Of a DNA stretch of 64,000 bases, positions 54,354 through 64,000 are shown piece after piece. The notes beneath the pieces were generated by a model. That model saw nothing but the letters and a program-made list of their open reading frames with translations, was not told where the DNA came from and searched no databases. The position numbers and the translations under genes are program-made. The first letter of the stretch is position 1; the number at the start of each line of letters is the position of its first letter. This DNA comes from Apiotrichum sp. Y4204. Taxonomy: Eukaryota > Basidiomycota > Tremellomycetes > Trichosporonales > Trichosporonaceae. The stretch covers positions 310,001-374,000 of the forward strand of contig JAMYHL010000003.1 of assembly GCA_025531455.1 (NCBI GenBank), given 5' to 3'.

Positions 54354-55680
54354 ATGTCCACTAACCTCCCCCTTCCGCAATACTATGCGCGCACGCTGCG
54401 CGCCCTGCTCCCAATTTTCGACGACACGCTGCCGCTCAGCGATCCCGAGACGCAGACCAAGCTCTCATCGGCCATTGACGACATGTATCTCATCAGCCGG
54501 ATGCTGCGCAGCCTCGGCGTGTGGTCCGACAACGAGTCTGCAAGCGAGCTGAGCGACCGCGCGCTGCTCTTCATGTCTGCGCCGTGGGTCCTCGCCGAGG
54601 CGGAAGCCAAGTCTGGGCTGGGGGGACACGAGGAGCGCAAGGCCGCGCTGGGGCGAAGCGAGACCGCCTTCACCGCGTTCAACCAGCTGCTGAACACCTA
54701 TCGTGTCCTGCAGGAGGGCGATGGCGAGGGCGATGTCGATATGTCCGCGCCGCCTGCTGGACCGGCGGCCATACCCACCGACCCCGCCGCACGGCGCGAC
54801 GCCAAGATCCGCGCGTACAAGGCGGAGAAGGAGCTCCGGGAGAAGATTTCGGTGCGTGCATTTGTTGAGATCTAGTGTTCCCGCGAGCGACGAGATCTCG
54901 ACATTCCCATCTTATCCCATGCTAATACCAGGCCGCTATCCCGGGCAACCCGCCGGCGTCCTCGAGCCCTCTGGCATTCATCCTCGCGCTCCTCCCGCAG
55001 GAGACCGAGTCCACGGTCTCGGTGAACGAGGAGGAGCCAGACGTGCGCTCGGCGGTACTCCTCCTCCTCCGCTTCTTGTCGGCGCTCACGGGACCCGCGC
55101 TCGCAAACAATGCCATGGAGGTGGCGGTGCTCGCTTCAGCCCCGCCCGAGCCGACGCAGGGCCCGCTGGAGGACCCGCGGACCAAGCGCACCGCCGAAGA
55201 GGAGGAGTGGCGCCTCGACCGCAAGCCAGGTTCGTACCGCCCCCGCGAGCTCATCTCCGGCGGCGGCCGCGTCCTCCGCCCGTTCACCATCCTCCCTTCC
55301 ACCTCCAGCCTCAGCGACCGCGAGCGGCTCCGCTCAGAGGTGTTCCGCTCGAGCCACAGGCTGCCGACCATGACCATTGATGAGTACCTTGCGGAAGAGC
55401 AGGCACGGGGGAATATTATCACTGGTGGCGGGTGAGTGCAGAGTGAAAGCTGACCGGCGTGTTGCTTGCATATCTCACTTCTCACCATCATACTAACTTT
55501 CCCAGACAGGCATCCTACGACAAGCCGACCGAGTCGGAGCTGCTCGAGCTCGAGGCGGAGAACGACGGCTCTGCAGCCGCCGAGGAGGCCGCGGAGAAGA
55601 AGCGCCTCAAGGACGAGAACTGGGCGCAGTTCACGGACGACAACAAGCGCGGTGCGGGCAACACCACGAACCGCGGCTGA
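54354..55680 (+). CDS. TAP42: TAP42/alpha4 regulator of PP2A-like phosphatases
   Basis: Three exons: 54354-54851, 54932-55431, 55506-55680; 1173 nt, 390 residues. The N-terminal half is a helical repeat (SSAIDDMYLISRMLRSLGVWS, ETAFTAFNQLLNTYRVLQEG). The C-terminal half has the TAP42 signature: RPFTILPSTSSLSDRERLR, VFRSSHRLPTMTIDEYLAEE, RGNIITGGG and the end DDNKRGAGNTTNRG. TAP42/IGBP1 binds the catalytic subunits of PP2A, PP4 and PP6 and links TOR signalling to phosphatase activity, protecting the unassembled catalytic subunit. Length and order match yeast TAP42. Both introns have CTAAT/CTAAC branch sites close to the acceptor. Confidence 0.92.
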
Positions 55681-57587
55681 GCGGAAGTGCGGGCAGTCAG
55701 TGTGGAGCGTGCAGCAGGGGGAAGGCGTATCTCGTATTGTAGAATTGCGGGTGTGCATGTAGAATAATCAAGAAGGCATCCAGTGAAGGCTATTCGAATG
55801 TGACAGGAAGCAATGACTCCCCAGCTTGAGACGTAGATACAGCGTTCAGAGTCAGCGTGGCTCCCGCCTCGCCAAGTGGAACGTCGAGGCCACCAGGAAT
55901 ACTCGCAATCGGATCCACGCTTGGGCCCACGCTCGCTAGAATGACGCACGGACCGCACGGCCCCGATGTTGAGCCGCTGTGCCGCGTCCGTGCGCGCGGG
56001 TACGTCGGAAGCCGGTTTCGAGTGGGTCCTTGAGAGTGGGTGTGGACGCATGGAAGCGTAAGCCACCTGCTACGTCCGCTACAGAGATCGAGCACGCGAT
56101 TGCGGTCTGGACCATGCAGACCGTCCTCACGGCGCGTCGCATCTCTATCAGATAGGACGGCGCTGCCGAACAGTGAGCGGCACAACAGGCGGCGGCCCGG
56201 GCGGGTGGCTTCCGCGTTCCAGATGAAGCAGATATTCCATTTCGAGATGAGTGTTGCGGGTTACAAGGGGGAAGCGAGTGAGATCCGGTGGTTAAAGACA
56301 GGCACATTCTCGATGTCGAGCTCTGGTCTCTGGACATGGACGGACGCGTCGGAAGTCTGTACACACTCGTTCTCCGTCACGGTCGCGGTGATGGTCGTCG
56401 TGACCTCGCGGTGCCCATCAGTGGGACCCACTTCTGTCTCTCGGGTTCCTATTCTTCATCTCGGTTGTTCCTCGTGTTCCCGTTATTGCGAGGTATCAGC
56501 GTGCATGCCGTCACTTGTCCATGTGAGATCTGTAGTTTCGCGTTCCAACCATCCTGTCACGGGGAGATGCACATCGACGATAGGTTATGATATTGCACGA
56601 TAACCTTCGTATGGGAGGGAGAGAGTGGTGATGTGAGGGTGGATGATGGGTGGCGGCAAAGTCCGAGGATGCGGACGGTAGGCCGCCACCATGCGCGGCG
56701 CATGGCCGCCTCGGCCCTGGCCACGACGATGACCAGGAACGGCGCGATGACGATGCAACGATGACGAGCGGCGTGCACCACACCAACGTTTAGCATTGGA
56801 ACGTTAATACCGTGAGGGGAGCGAGTGGGAGCCAGTGGCAGTGAGTGGGCCAGACAGGTGGGACTGTGTTGGGGGATCTGCGGCCGGCCCAGAATCGCTT
56901 TGCGTAGCATCGCATCGCATTCACATTCGCGTCCACATTCGCAAAGGCGGTGAACAAGTATGCATCTGTCGTTGGGACCAAGGAACAGCTAAACGCTTGG
57001 CGAGCGTGGCGGCGGTGAGCAGAGCGAGAGGAGACCAAGGACAAGGTTTGGATGAGGATTTGCTCTTTGTTGTTGTGGGTAAAGTGCACTTTTTTTCAGA
57101 GTACCCTTTTGCCTTATGCTGCGCACCTGGGGGATTTCTGTTTCTTTGTGATCGAGAGAGATTGGAACATCAGTCAGCACAGGGTTTTTAGATCTTTGGA
57201 TCCACTATCCATCCATCATCAGACACACACACTCTCTCTTCTTGTTGTTCTCTTGCTCTCTCAACATCATCCCCTCTCTATTTCTCCATCTTCATCGCCA
57301 TCGCCATCGCCATCGCCATCCAGCCCGGTGACATCGCTTTCCCTCCCGTCGCCACCAGATCCAACCCATCCGACACATATCCATTTATATCCTTCCTTCC
57401 TCCACCTCGGTCTCGGCCTTGACGACCCTGGCGTAGCCGGTCCCTCATCCATTCTGCATACTCACTTCTCCCATCCACACTCCATCTCGCCGGTCCAAAG
57501 CAACCTTATCGCATCGTGCACCACCGCCCCTTCCCATCCTTCTACGCCCCACAATCCATCGCTCCACTGCGTCCACCGCCCGCCGCA
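55681..57587. other. TAP42 to Zn2Cys6 gene intergenic region
   Basis: 1.9 kb on the way to the next plus-strand gene. No frame has a recognisable product. It contains a (CATCGC)n tract at about 57293-57318 and a CT-rich leader from about 57200 to 57587. The middle part (55800-56600) has modest frames on both strands but no motifs or splice-linked exons I can defend. Confidence 0.45.
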
Positions 57588-60500
57588 ATGAATTACAACG
57601 GCGCTCCGGGCCCGGGCGCCGGCCAGCCCCCGCATCCCTCCCTGCAACACCCCAACTTCAACCCCGCCGCCAACGCCGCCAACGCCCCTCCCAGCATCGA
57701 ACACCACGACGACCACAGCGTAGGCAAGTGGAAGGAGGACAGCAAGACGGCAGGCGCAGGACCAGTCAAGGCTGCATGCCTCAGCTGCCGTCAGAAGAAG
57801 GCAAAGTGTGACGGGGCCAGACCCGTCTGCGGACAGGTGAGGAATGGACGTGCTGATGTGCCAACGGGAACGGGAGGAATGGAACAGAGCATGCCTGGTG
57901 GGGTGCTGTATGCTCAACGCCTCGGCCCCATCCAGACCGTGCACCCGTAACCCCCGCGCATTCGCATACCGCGGTCTTGATACTAACCCAACTCCAGTGC
58001 TCGCGAAAGCAAATCGAATGCATTTACATCAAATCAAAGCGTGGCGGCGCTCGCAAGAAGCGTGTCCGTGAGTGCAGCCCGCGCCTAGATGGAACCAGAG
58101 GACAAGGACTGATAGCAGCCAACCCGCCATCCGCACTCGTAGAGTACCTCAAGAAGCTCGACACTCTGCTTGGCGTGCCCAAGTTTGACCTCCACCATGC
58201 CGAGCCACAGGAGGGCGACGACCCTACAAACATCGTGCGCACGTTTGGTTCGCGCGAGGAAACGTGAGTCACCTCTTTCTCGGCCCTGTCTGACCTCAGT
58301 CTGCGCTGCTACTACAACGAGGTCCACCCGTACCTCCCCGTCATGCCGCCGCGGCACTATCTCACAGACGTGCTCCCCACGCTTCTCGACGACTCGCCGT
58401 TCCTGCTCGCAGCCCAGACTATCATGACTCTTGTGCCACATCCTCTCGATCCCTCACCCAGCAGCCCACTGAGCAAACGTCTCCGCAGCGCAGCCTCTGC
58501 GCAGCTCGGAAAGGAGGCGCTTGCATGTGTTGAGAGGACAATGGCAACCACCACCTCTTTGGAAGTCGTCCAGGCCCTCACCATTCTTGCCGTCTGGGAG
58601 TGGGGCAGCACAAACAATGCAGAAACCGCCATTGGGCGCCTCACAAAGGCAGTGCAGATAGCTATGGATATGGGCATCACCGACATGGACCGTAACGGCA
58701 CTGGTTTCTCCCTCGAGGGCATCGACTGGAAGACCGATTCGCGCCGCAGGACATGGTGGATCCTGTACTGCTATCAGCTAACGGCCTCCCTTGTGTCTGG
58801 AATGAAGGCTCCTATCGGTCCCGATGACGATCGCATCCATGTCGACTTTCCGATCTGCAGCGACAAGGACCGCACATGGTCGACATGGGCCAACTGCATC
58901 CGCCAGTGCTACCGCGTCATAAACATTGTGAACGAGTTTGTGTTCGCCGATGGTGCCTCGACAAAGGGATCGGACGACGCACCACAGAAGGGATGGGGTG
59001 CTCCCGTCGGCGGCCCCACACCCGTACCCTCCGATGATCCCGAGAAGAAGCGCGAGATGATGCAGCGCGTCGACCGGGAGATCATGCAGCTCATGAAGGA
59101 TGTCGAGCGCAACTGCGTTATCGAGCCTGTTCCGGGCGGTGAGGAGGACGTGACGAAGAACCAGCAAATTGCGACTCGTCTCGGCCTCGCCGTCGCCCAC
59201 ATCCACATCCACCGATGGACCGCGTTCCCAGAGGTGTCCCTCTTCTCAAAGCGCATCTGTGGTTTCCCAAAGGCCGCCGACTCTGAGGACGAGTACAGCT
59301 CGCCTGCGGCGTCGTCCAACCAGTCGGACATGTCGTCGCCGATGAGCAAGTCCACTGGCTACGTTTCGTCCCCACTGAGTAAGGCATCGGCAGCATCGAC
59401 ATCACCGCCTGTCGCCCAGCCGCCGCAGATCCCGGGTGCCTTCCCTCAGCAGAATCAGCAAAATCAGATGCCGTTCCAGGCGCCGCAGCAGTCATCTCAA
59501 CAGCAGCAAGCTGCCGTTCCGTCCCAATCGAACGCGCTGCTGTTCAACCAGTTCGACCCAGCGCAGCTTGAGCTCGGGGGTCCCGACTTTGACACGTTCC
59601 AGACGCAGCTCAACCAGTCGATGTATCGCCAGAGCGGCACGGGAAACACCGGATCCACATTCCGTGACCAGGAGGCGTCCCAGGTCGACCAGCTGATCGC
59701 TTCGTTTAACCAAGCCGCGCCCCCAGGCCAGCACTACGTACCCGGTGGTCGCCCCCCGCAACCGCAGCAGAAGTCGCAGTCGCAGCAACAACAATTCGAC
59801 AACAGTCCCAACGGCCTCGCTGCCCAGCTTGGAGACACGGGTTTCTACAACGGGTCCGGACAGGGCAATGGCACCACGAACCAGTTCTCCCCCAGTTCTG
59901 CTCAGTTCAACGGTTCCAACACGATCCCTGGACAGCAGTCACGATTTGATTCCAACTTTGGATCGCCGAACCAGTTCCTCTCTGTCGCGCCTCAATCGGG
60001 CCAGAACGCGATGCCCTCGTTTGATCCGCTTCAGAATGCGATGCAGGGCATCAACCTCGGCCCCACACCCGCATTCGACCCCGCCCTCCAGCAGCAGTGG
60101 GCTTATGACCTGCAGCAGGCAGGCCTCACCGACGACATGTGGCAACCCGAGACCTTCCCATCCTACCTCCCCACGCCATGGTTCTCGCACCCGCATGGCG
60201 CAGGTGAGCTTGTCTCCGGCATTGACGGAGAGGTACCGGAAATCAAGCATTACCCGGAGCTCCAGCCTGCGCCAGCACCGCCACCCAGCACCGGGTCGGG
60301 CATCTCCTCCATGACCATGGGCAACAAGAAGCACCGCGCGTGGGGCGTGGACGAAAAGGGCGACGTGGCGCCGAGTGCCATGGTCCAGGCGGCCGAGAGC
60401 GCGGAGACTTTCCCACCAGGCATATCGCTCGCGCGTTGCGCCACTGCCGCACACACCATTGTCCGTCTCGAGGTGCTCCACCGCAGCGCGACGCTGGCAA

Positions 60501-60832
60501 TGGACGGGCCGCCCCGATGGATCCCGTTCTGTTCGTGTGGTCTCGTTTCAGGCGCGTACGCCTTCCTCCTCCTCATCCTTGCAGTCCAGGCAGAAAACTC
60601 GTTTGGCGAGTACAGCCAGGAACGCATCGACGAGGTGGAGAACCTCCTCACAAACGTCAAGATCATCGTCGCTGGCCTCGAGGCGTACGGCGTCATGTGG
60701 GAGGGCATCGACAACATGGCACGCGAGGTACGCGCCGTTGTCGACGTCGCTACCCAGCTCCCGCTCGACATTCGCAGTCAGCGCAGCGTCTCCCCGCCCT
60801 CGTCCATTCCGTCTAACTCGCTCAACGGATAG
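57588..60832 (+). CDS. Zn(II)2Cys6 transcription factor with fungal-specific regulatory domain
   Basis: Three exons: 57588-57836, 57998-58263, 58300-60832; 3048 nt, 1015 residues. The cluster CX2CX6CX6CX2CX6C uses cysteines 64, 67, 74, 81, 84 and 91 (CLSCRQKKAKCDGARPVCGQ, then CSRKQIEC), and the exon junction lies between the fourth and fifth cysteines. A basic linker (KSKRGGARKKRVRE) follows. The fungal-specific middle homology region starts at LRCYYNEVHPYLPVMPPRH and includes TLVPHPLDP, ALTILAVWEWG, AIGRLTKAVQIAMDMGI and DSRRRTWWILYCYQLT. A long Gln/Ser/Asn-rich segment (residues about 480-750) is probably an activation region, and a helical C-terminal part ends the protein. It is a nuclear gene regulator; regulon not inferable. 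Intron 1 (161 nt) is longer than average. Confidence 0.88.
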
Positions 60833-61334
60833 ACCATCCATCCCCGCTATCTCCATACACTGTCATTTTGAACCATTCACCATTCTGCCCCACTCCATTG
60901 TGATACTATTGCTTGTGATATAGGAGGTGGAGAGTCTTGCAACAATAGGATGTATACAGTACGAGACCTGCGGCAAGGATGGAGCAAACTGTGACTAACT
61001 CAAATGACGACGAACAGCTAACCTGTACCATCAAGACTTCGCAACTCGACGAGCCGAGACGGTGGCGTTGTTCCAGACTGATGCACGTAGAGCTGCGAAA
61101 CCGTGCTCTGAGGACGGCGCACGGATGACTGTTAGGAGCTCTGGCTTTGAGAGCTCGACCCCGGCGTCGCGACCCGCAGCGCCGCCAACGCCGTCCTTCG
61201 CGCCGTCCTTCGTCGTCTACGCTTATCAACACAATGCAACTGCTGACACATACATACCGCTATACACAAACGCCATCACAATGGTATCACACACTACGGT
61301 AATCACGCCTCACCACCACCTGACACGTTCACTC
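60833..61334. other. Convergent 3' flanks of the Zn2Cys6 gene and the membrane-protein gene
   Basis: 502 bp between two stop codons on opposite strands. No gene is seen; TATACA/AATAGG-like AT-rich bits near 60945-60960 may belong to 3' UTRs. Confidence 0.4.
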
Positions 61335-62752
61335 TCACCCCGTGCGCGCCTTGTCGTCGCCAAACTCCTCGCCCGCAGTGAGCCAGTACGGCGGCGCCTG
61401 GTCCGCCGCGTCCTCGGCGTGGCGGCGCACCCGTTTGCCAGGGGATACTTGGGCGTTCGCGGCCGCATTCGCATTCGCAGTGGCCTTGGCGCGCTCAAAC
61501 GCGTCGTTTGCAATCGAGTCCTGCAGTCGCTGGGCGGTTTCGGTGGACGCTACGCTGTCGCGCCCGCCGCGCCTGGTGCCCGCACCAACACCGGCGCCGA
61601 ACGGCGTGTACCCCGTCTGCTGCATTTGTGTGTTTGGGAGCGAGCTGCCCGACGAATCGTACTCGCCAAAGTAGCTCGGCTGTGCGGACAGTGTCTCGTA
61701 CCCCGTTCCCGAGTCTGGGAGTGCGCGCGCCTTGCCCTTGTCGACGACGAGGCTCTGCCGCGGCTCTCCCTCGACGTCTGCGTGGCGCTTCCGACGGCGG
61801 AGGAAAAAGATGAGTGCGCCGATCTGGTGTCAGTGCTGAAATGTTGCGTGTTGGCGCAATGCTGTGCGTGGAGTGTTGAGCGTGCACCGCGTTACGAGAC
61901 ACGACTTCTTTCCATTAACCGCGGAAGCAGCAATGAAGAAATGTGCCGAGGGAGAAATAAGAATGATATACGGTTCTCGATCGCCGGCATTGTGGATTCC
62001 TGCACTGCATTCCGCGCCACTGACGCCACGCCGCACAGAGCGTCATGCTTCTCCGCGACTGGAGCACAGATTTCTGAGATCGGACTCACAATGAGATTCA
62101 GGCCGCCAATAACGCCGACGACGACACCGACAATGAGACCCGTGTTGCTCTTCTTCTTCGGGGCCGCTGCGTTGGCGGCATCCGCGCCGCCTGCAGAGGT
62201 GCCGTCCTGGTTTTGGTTTGCGCCGGCGTCAGGAGAACCGGAGGTTTTGTCCGCGTTGCCCGAGGCCGCGGGAGGCTTTGTCTCCAGGCCTCCTGTGGGC
62301 TCGGCGGCTCCATTGGCTAAGGGGCTCTCGGTGGGCCGCTGTTCGCGGTCGCGAGCGACGGACGAGGCCACCTCGTGTGGCGCATTGTTGGGATCGATCT
62401 GCGCCGAGTCGGGCGCTGCTGGCGTTGCTGATGCTGCGGGTGAGATGACACCGCCATTAACCAATTCAGCGCCGTCTCCTTCATTGTCTGCTCCTGCGTT
62501 TGTGGTAGGCGCGTCGCCGCGGAGTTTCTTCGTGCTGGTCGTCTTGGTGTCCTCTCCGCGGTGCGATTGCTCCTGTTCCGCCAGTTTCGGAGGAAAGATT
62601 GGGCCTGGCTCCACGGTATCCTGTGGCGGCTGGATCCCGTTATTGTTGACCGATTGGGGATCTCCTTTACCCCGCGGGTTCATGGGAGGAAAGTCTTGCG
62701 CGGCGACAAGGCTGGCGCCCAGGAGGACGACGAACGCGGCCCGGAGCCGCAT
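61335..62752 (-). CDS. Single-pass type I membrane protein with signal peptide
   Basis: Two exons: 62090-62752 and 61335-61823; 1152 nt, 383 residues. Residues 1-19 are a signal peptide (MRLRAAFVVLLGASLVAAQ). About 180 extracellular residues are rich in Pro, Ala, Asn, Asp and Gly with no cysteine pattern. One transmembrane helix (GLIVGVVVGVIGGL continued by IIGALIFFLRRRKR across the exon junction) is followed by a basic stop-transfer sequence. The cytosolic tail of about 145 residues contains tyrosines in short acidic contexts (GTGYETLSAQPSYFGEYDSS) and a poly-Ala/Asn stretch. The Gly/Val-rich helix followed by RRRKR resembles fungal Mid2/SKG6-type membrane anchors, but I cannot name a family. 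The intron (266 nt) is long for this genome. Confidence 0.72.
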
Positions 62753-63829
62753 GTTGGATCAATGAAGGTTGTCGAAGGGCGAAGATGTGGATCTCGAGTG
62801 CTCGGGATGTGACGAGCAGCTTTGCGGTCTACTCGTGTTTTGTGAGAGTCAGCTGGTGAAGATGGCAGTGCTGCGGATGAATGATGTGCCCTCCCGGACA
62901 GTGCGCTCGGGCCGTTGTGGCGTGTGTGTCTGTGCGTTTGGGGTGTTTGTAGCTTGTCTGTAGCTTGTCTTGTTCGCCGCCGCTGGCCTCTGCAGCAACA
63001 GCAAGTAGCGTCGAGTGGGGTGTGAACGCCGGCGAGAATCGTGTGAAAGTGGGCTGGAGTCGGGATCCAGCTCTAGGTCTAGATGTCCAGAGCGGCGCTC
63101 TGAACGACAAATGGAGAGGAATGCGGAGTGTACAATGCTGAGGTGTGTCCAACAGCACAGAAGGAGATGTGCGACGCGGAGGACGATCTGCACGACGACA
63201 ATGTGATCTCTGCTGTCCAGCACGAGCCGTGCGATCCTGAGGTTCTGTGAGAACTCGACGAGTGTTGCAGATGAGAAGAGCAGATGGAGAGCTACAGGAG
63301 CAGATGTCTGTGTGCATTGTTCTCTGTGTGCCCGTTTTGCTGTACAGGTGAGAGCAGTGCAGCAACCTACTCGCTCGCTCGCTCGCTGGTGAGCTCGTGA
63401 CATGGACTGGTCTGGCAAAGAGCAGTCTCAGTGCCACCTTTCACCGCCTCGCGCACTCTGTGCCAAATTTCACAGGCACAACCGCTCCCAGAGAGGCCCT
63501 CTGCTCTCCTCCTCCGCTTCCAGCTTGCTCCGTTCTGCGAGATGCGAGATATGGTTCTCGATCTGACAGCAGGGCGAGATCGGGAGCCAGGATAATGCAG
63601 GGCAAGAACGTGAGAGGGGCAGTGAGAGGGGCAGAGCAGAGACGCTGTGCGGAATGAACAACCGGGGACATTGCCCACCCCCCAGCTGAGAGCATCTCAG
63701 GAACCGCGAGGCGGTGCGCTGCCTGCACTTTATTGTTATCCTCATCTCTTGAGGTCTCTCTCTCTTTTCTCGACATGTTTCAACACTTTAAATCCTCCGC
63801 ACATCCTCCCGCCTCCCTCCACAGCAGTG
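62753..63829. other. Intergenic region at the right end, no gene seen
   Basis: About 1.1 kb upstream of the minus-strand membrane-protein gene. Short direct repeats gtagcttgtct (two copies near 62950-62970) and ctcgctcgctcgctgg (63371-63388) occur. No supported coding region. Confidence 0.4.
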
Positions 63830-64000
63830 CTATTCACGACGATAGAGAGGCACTGGCTGCTGCGCCAGGGGGTGCGCGCAGAGATACTCGCCCATCACGC
63901 GCCTGTCCCCGCTGAGGCCCAGTACCCCCAGTCCAGAATACTCGCGTACCCCGAGCGCGCGTAGATTGCGGTGTCCAGAATGAGAGAGAGTGCATTGCTG
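63830..64000 (-). CDS. Possible 3' end of a gene running off the right edge
   Basis: On the minus strand one frame is open from the window edge to a TAG at 63830-63832, giving about 56 residues that end LGLSGDRRVMGEYLC ... VPLYRRE. Codon usage is GC-rich like neighbouring genes. No family is recognised, another minus frame in the same stretch is also open for about 35 codons, and the gene may be an artefact. Partial, low confidence. Confidence 0.22.
   Translation of the reverse strand, partial: QQCTLSHSGHRNLRALGVREYSGLGVLGLSGDRRVMGEYLCAHPLAQQPVPLYRRE

Overview
The window looks like nuclear DNA of a basidiomycete yeast, most likely Tremellomycetes/Trichosporonales (inference). The grounds are GC-rich coding sequence, many very short introns (about 30-60 nt) with GTGAGT-like donors and CTNAC/CTGAC branch sites, spliced tRNA genes, and a secreted protein with a Cryptococcus-type CPL1-like C-terminus. 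No transposon, CRISPR array, virus or bacterial operon was recognised. All exon structures below were assembled by hand from splice consensus, reading-frame phase and family conservation; every multi-exon model sums to a whole number of codons.

Layout. 0-6 kb: a cysteine-repeat secreted CPL1-like protein, then about 3 kb without a recognisable gene. 7-18 kb: an L-type cargo lectin, a small LYR-motif protein, a CTK1/CDK12-like kinase with a long Arg/Asp-rich N-terminus, methylthioribose-1-phosphate isomerase (MRI1), ATG101 and a Zn2Cys6 regulator. 18-22 kb: splicing factor CWC24, an aldo-keto reductase and the phosducin-like protein PLP1. 24-35 kb: a large arrestin-like adaptor with a repeat-bearing tail and the Rho1 exchange factor ROM2. 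35-45 kb: a DCAF6-like WD40 protein, CDC20, a probable mitochondrial helical protein and a D-arabinose dehydrogenase-like ARA2. 45-49 kb: a DUF1295 membrane protein whose 3' end is tandemly duplicated, and CPA1 (arginine-specific carbamoyl-phosphate synthetase small subunit). 49-54 kb: three intron-containing tRNA genes (Trp, Ala, Glu) and RPL39. 54-64 kb: TAP42, a large Zn2Cys6 regulator, a single-pass membrane protein, and possibly the end of a gene running off the right edge.

These are mainly housekeeping genes placed as independent monocistronic units, often in divergent pairs sharing 0.2-2 kb promoters (lectin/LYR, CTK1/MRI1, Zn2Cys6/CWC24, PLP1/arrestin, CDC20/mitochondrial protein). 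Shared themes are cell-cycle and PP2A/TOR control (CDC20, TAP42, ATG101), cell-wall signalling (ROM2), and sulfur and arginine metabolism (MRI1, CPA1).

The most notable observation is a spliced upstream ORF in the CPA1 leader. Once its intron is removed it encodes a 22-residue peptide matching the fungal arginine attenuator peptide, and the intron splits the codon of its key aspartate. Other points worth checking are the 123-bp (41-codon) tandem duplication across a gene terminus, the repeat array in the arrestin tail, an RPL39 first exon consisting only of the ATG, a zinc cluster assembled across a 29-nt micro-exon, and nine near-identical cysteine modules in the CPL1-like protein.
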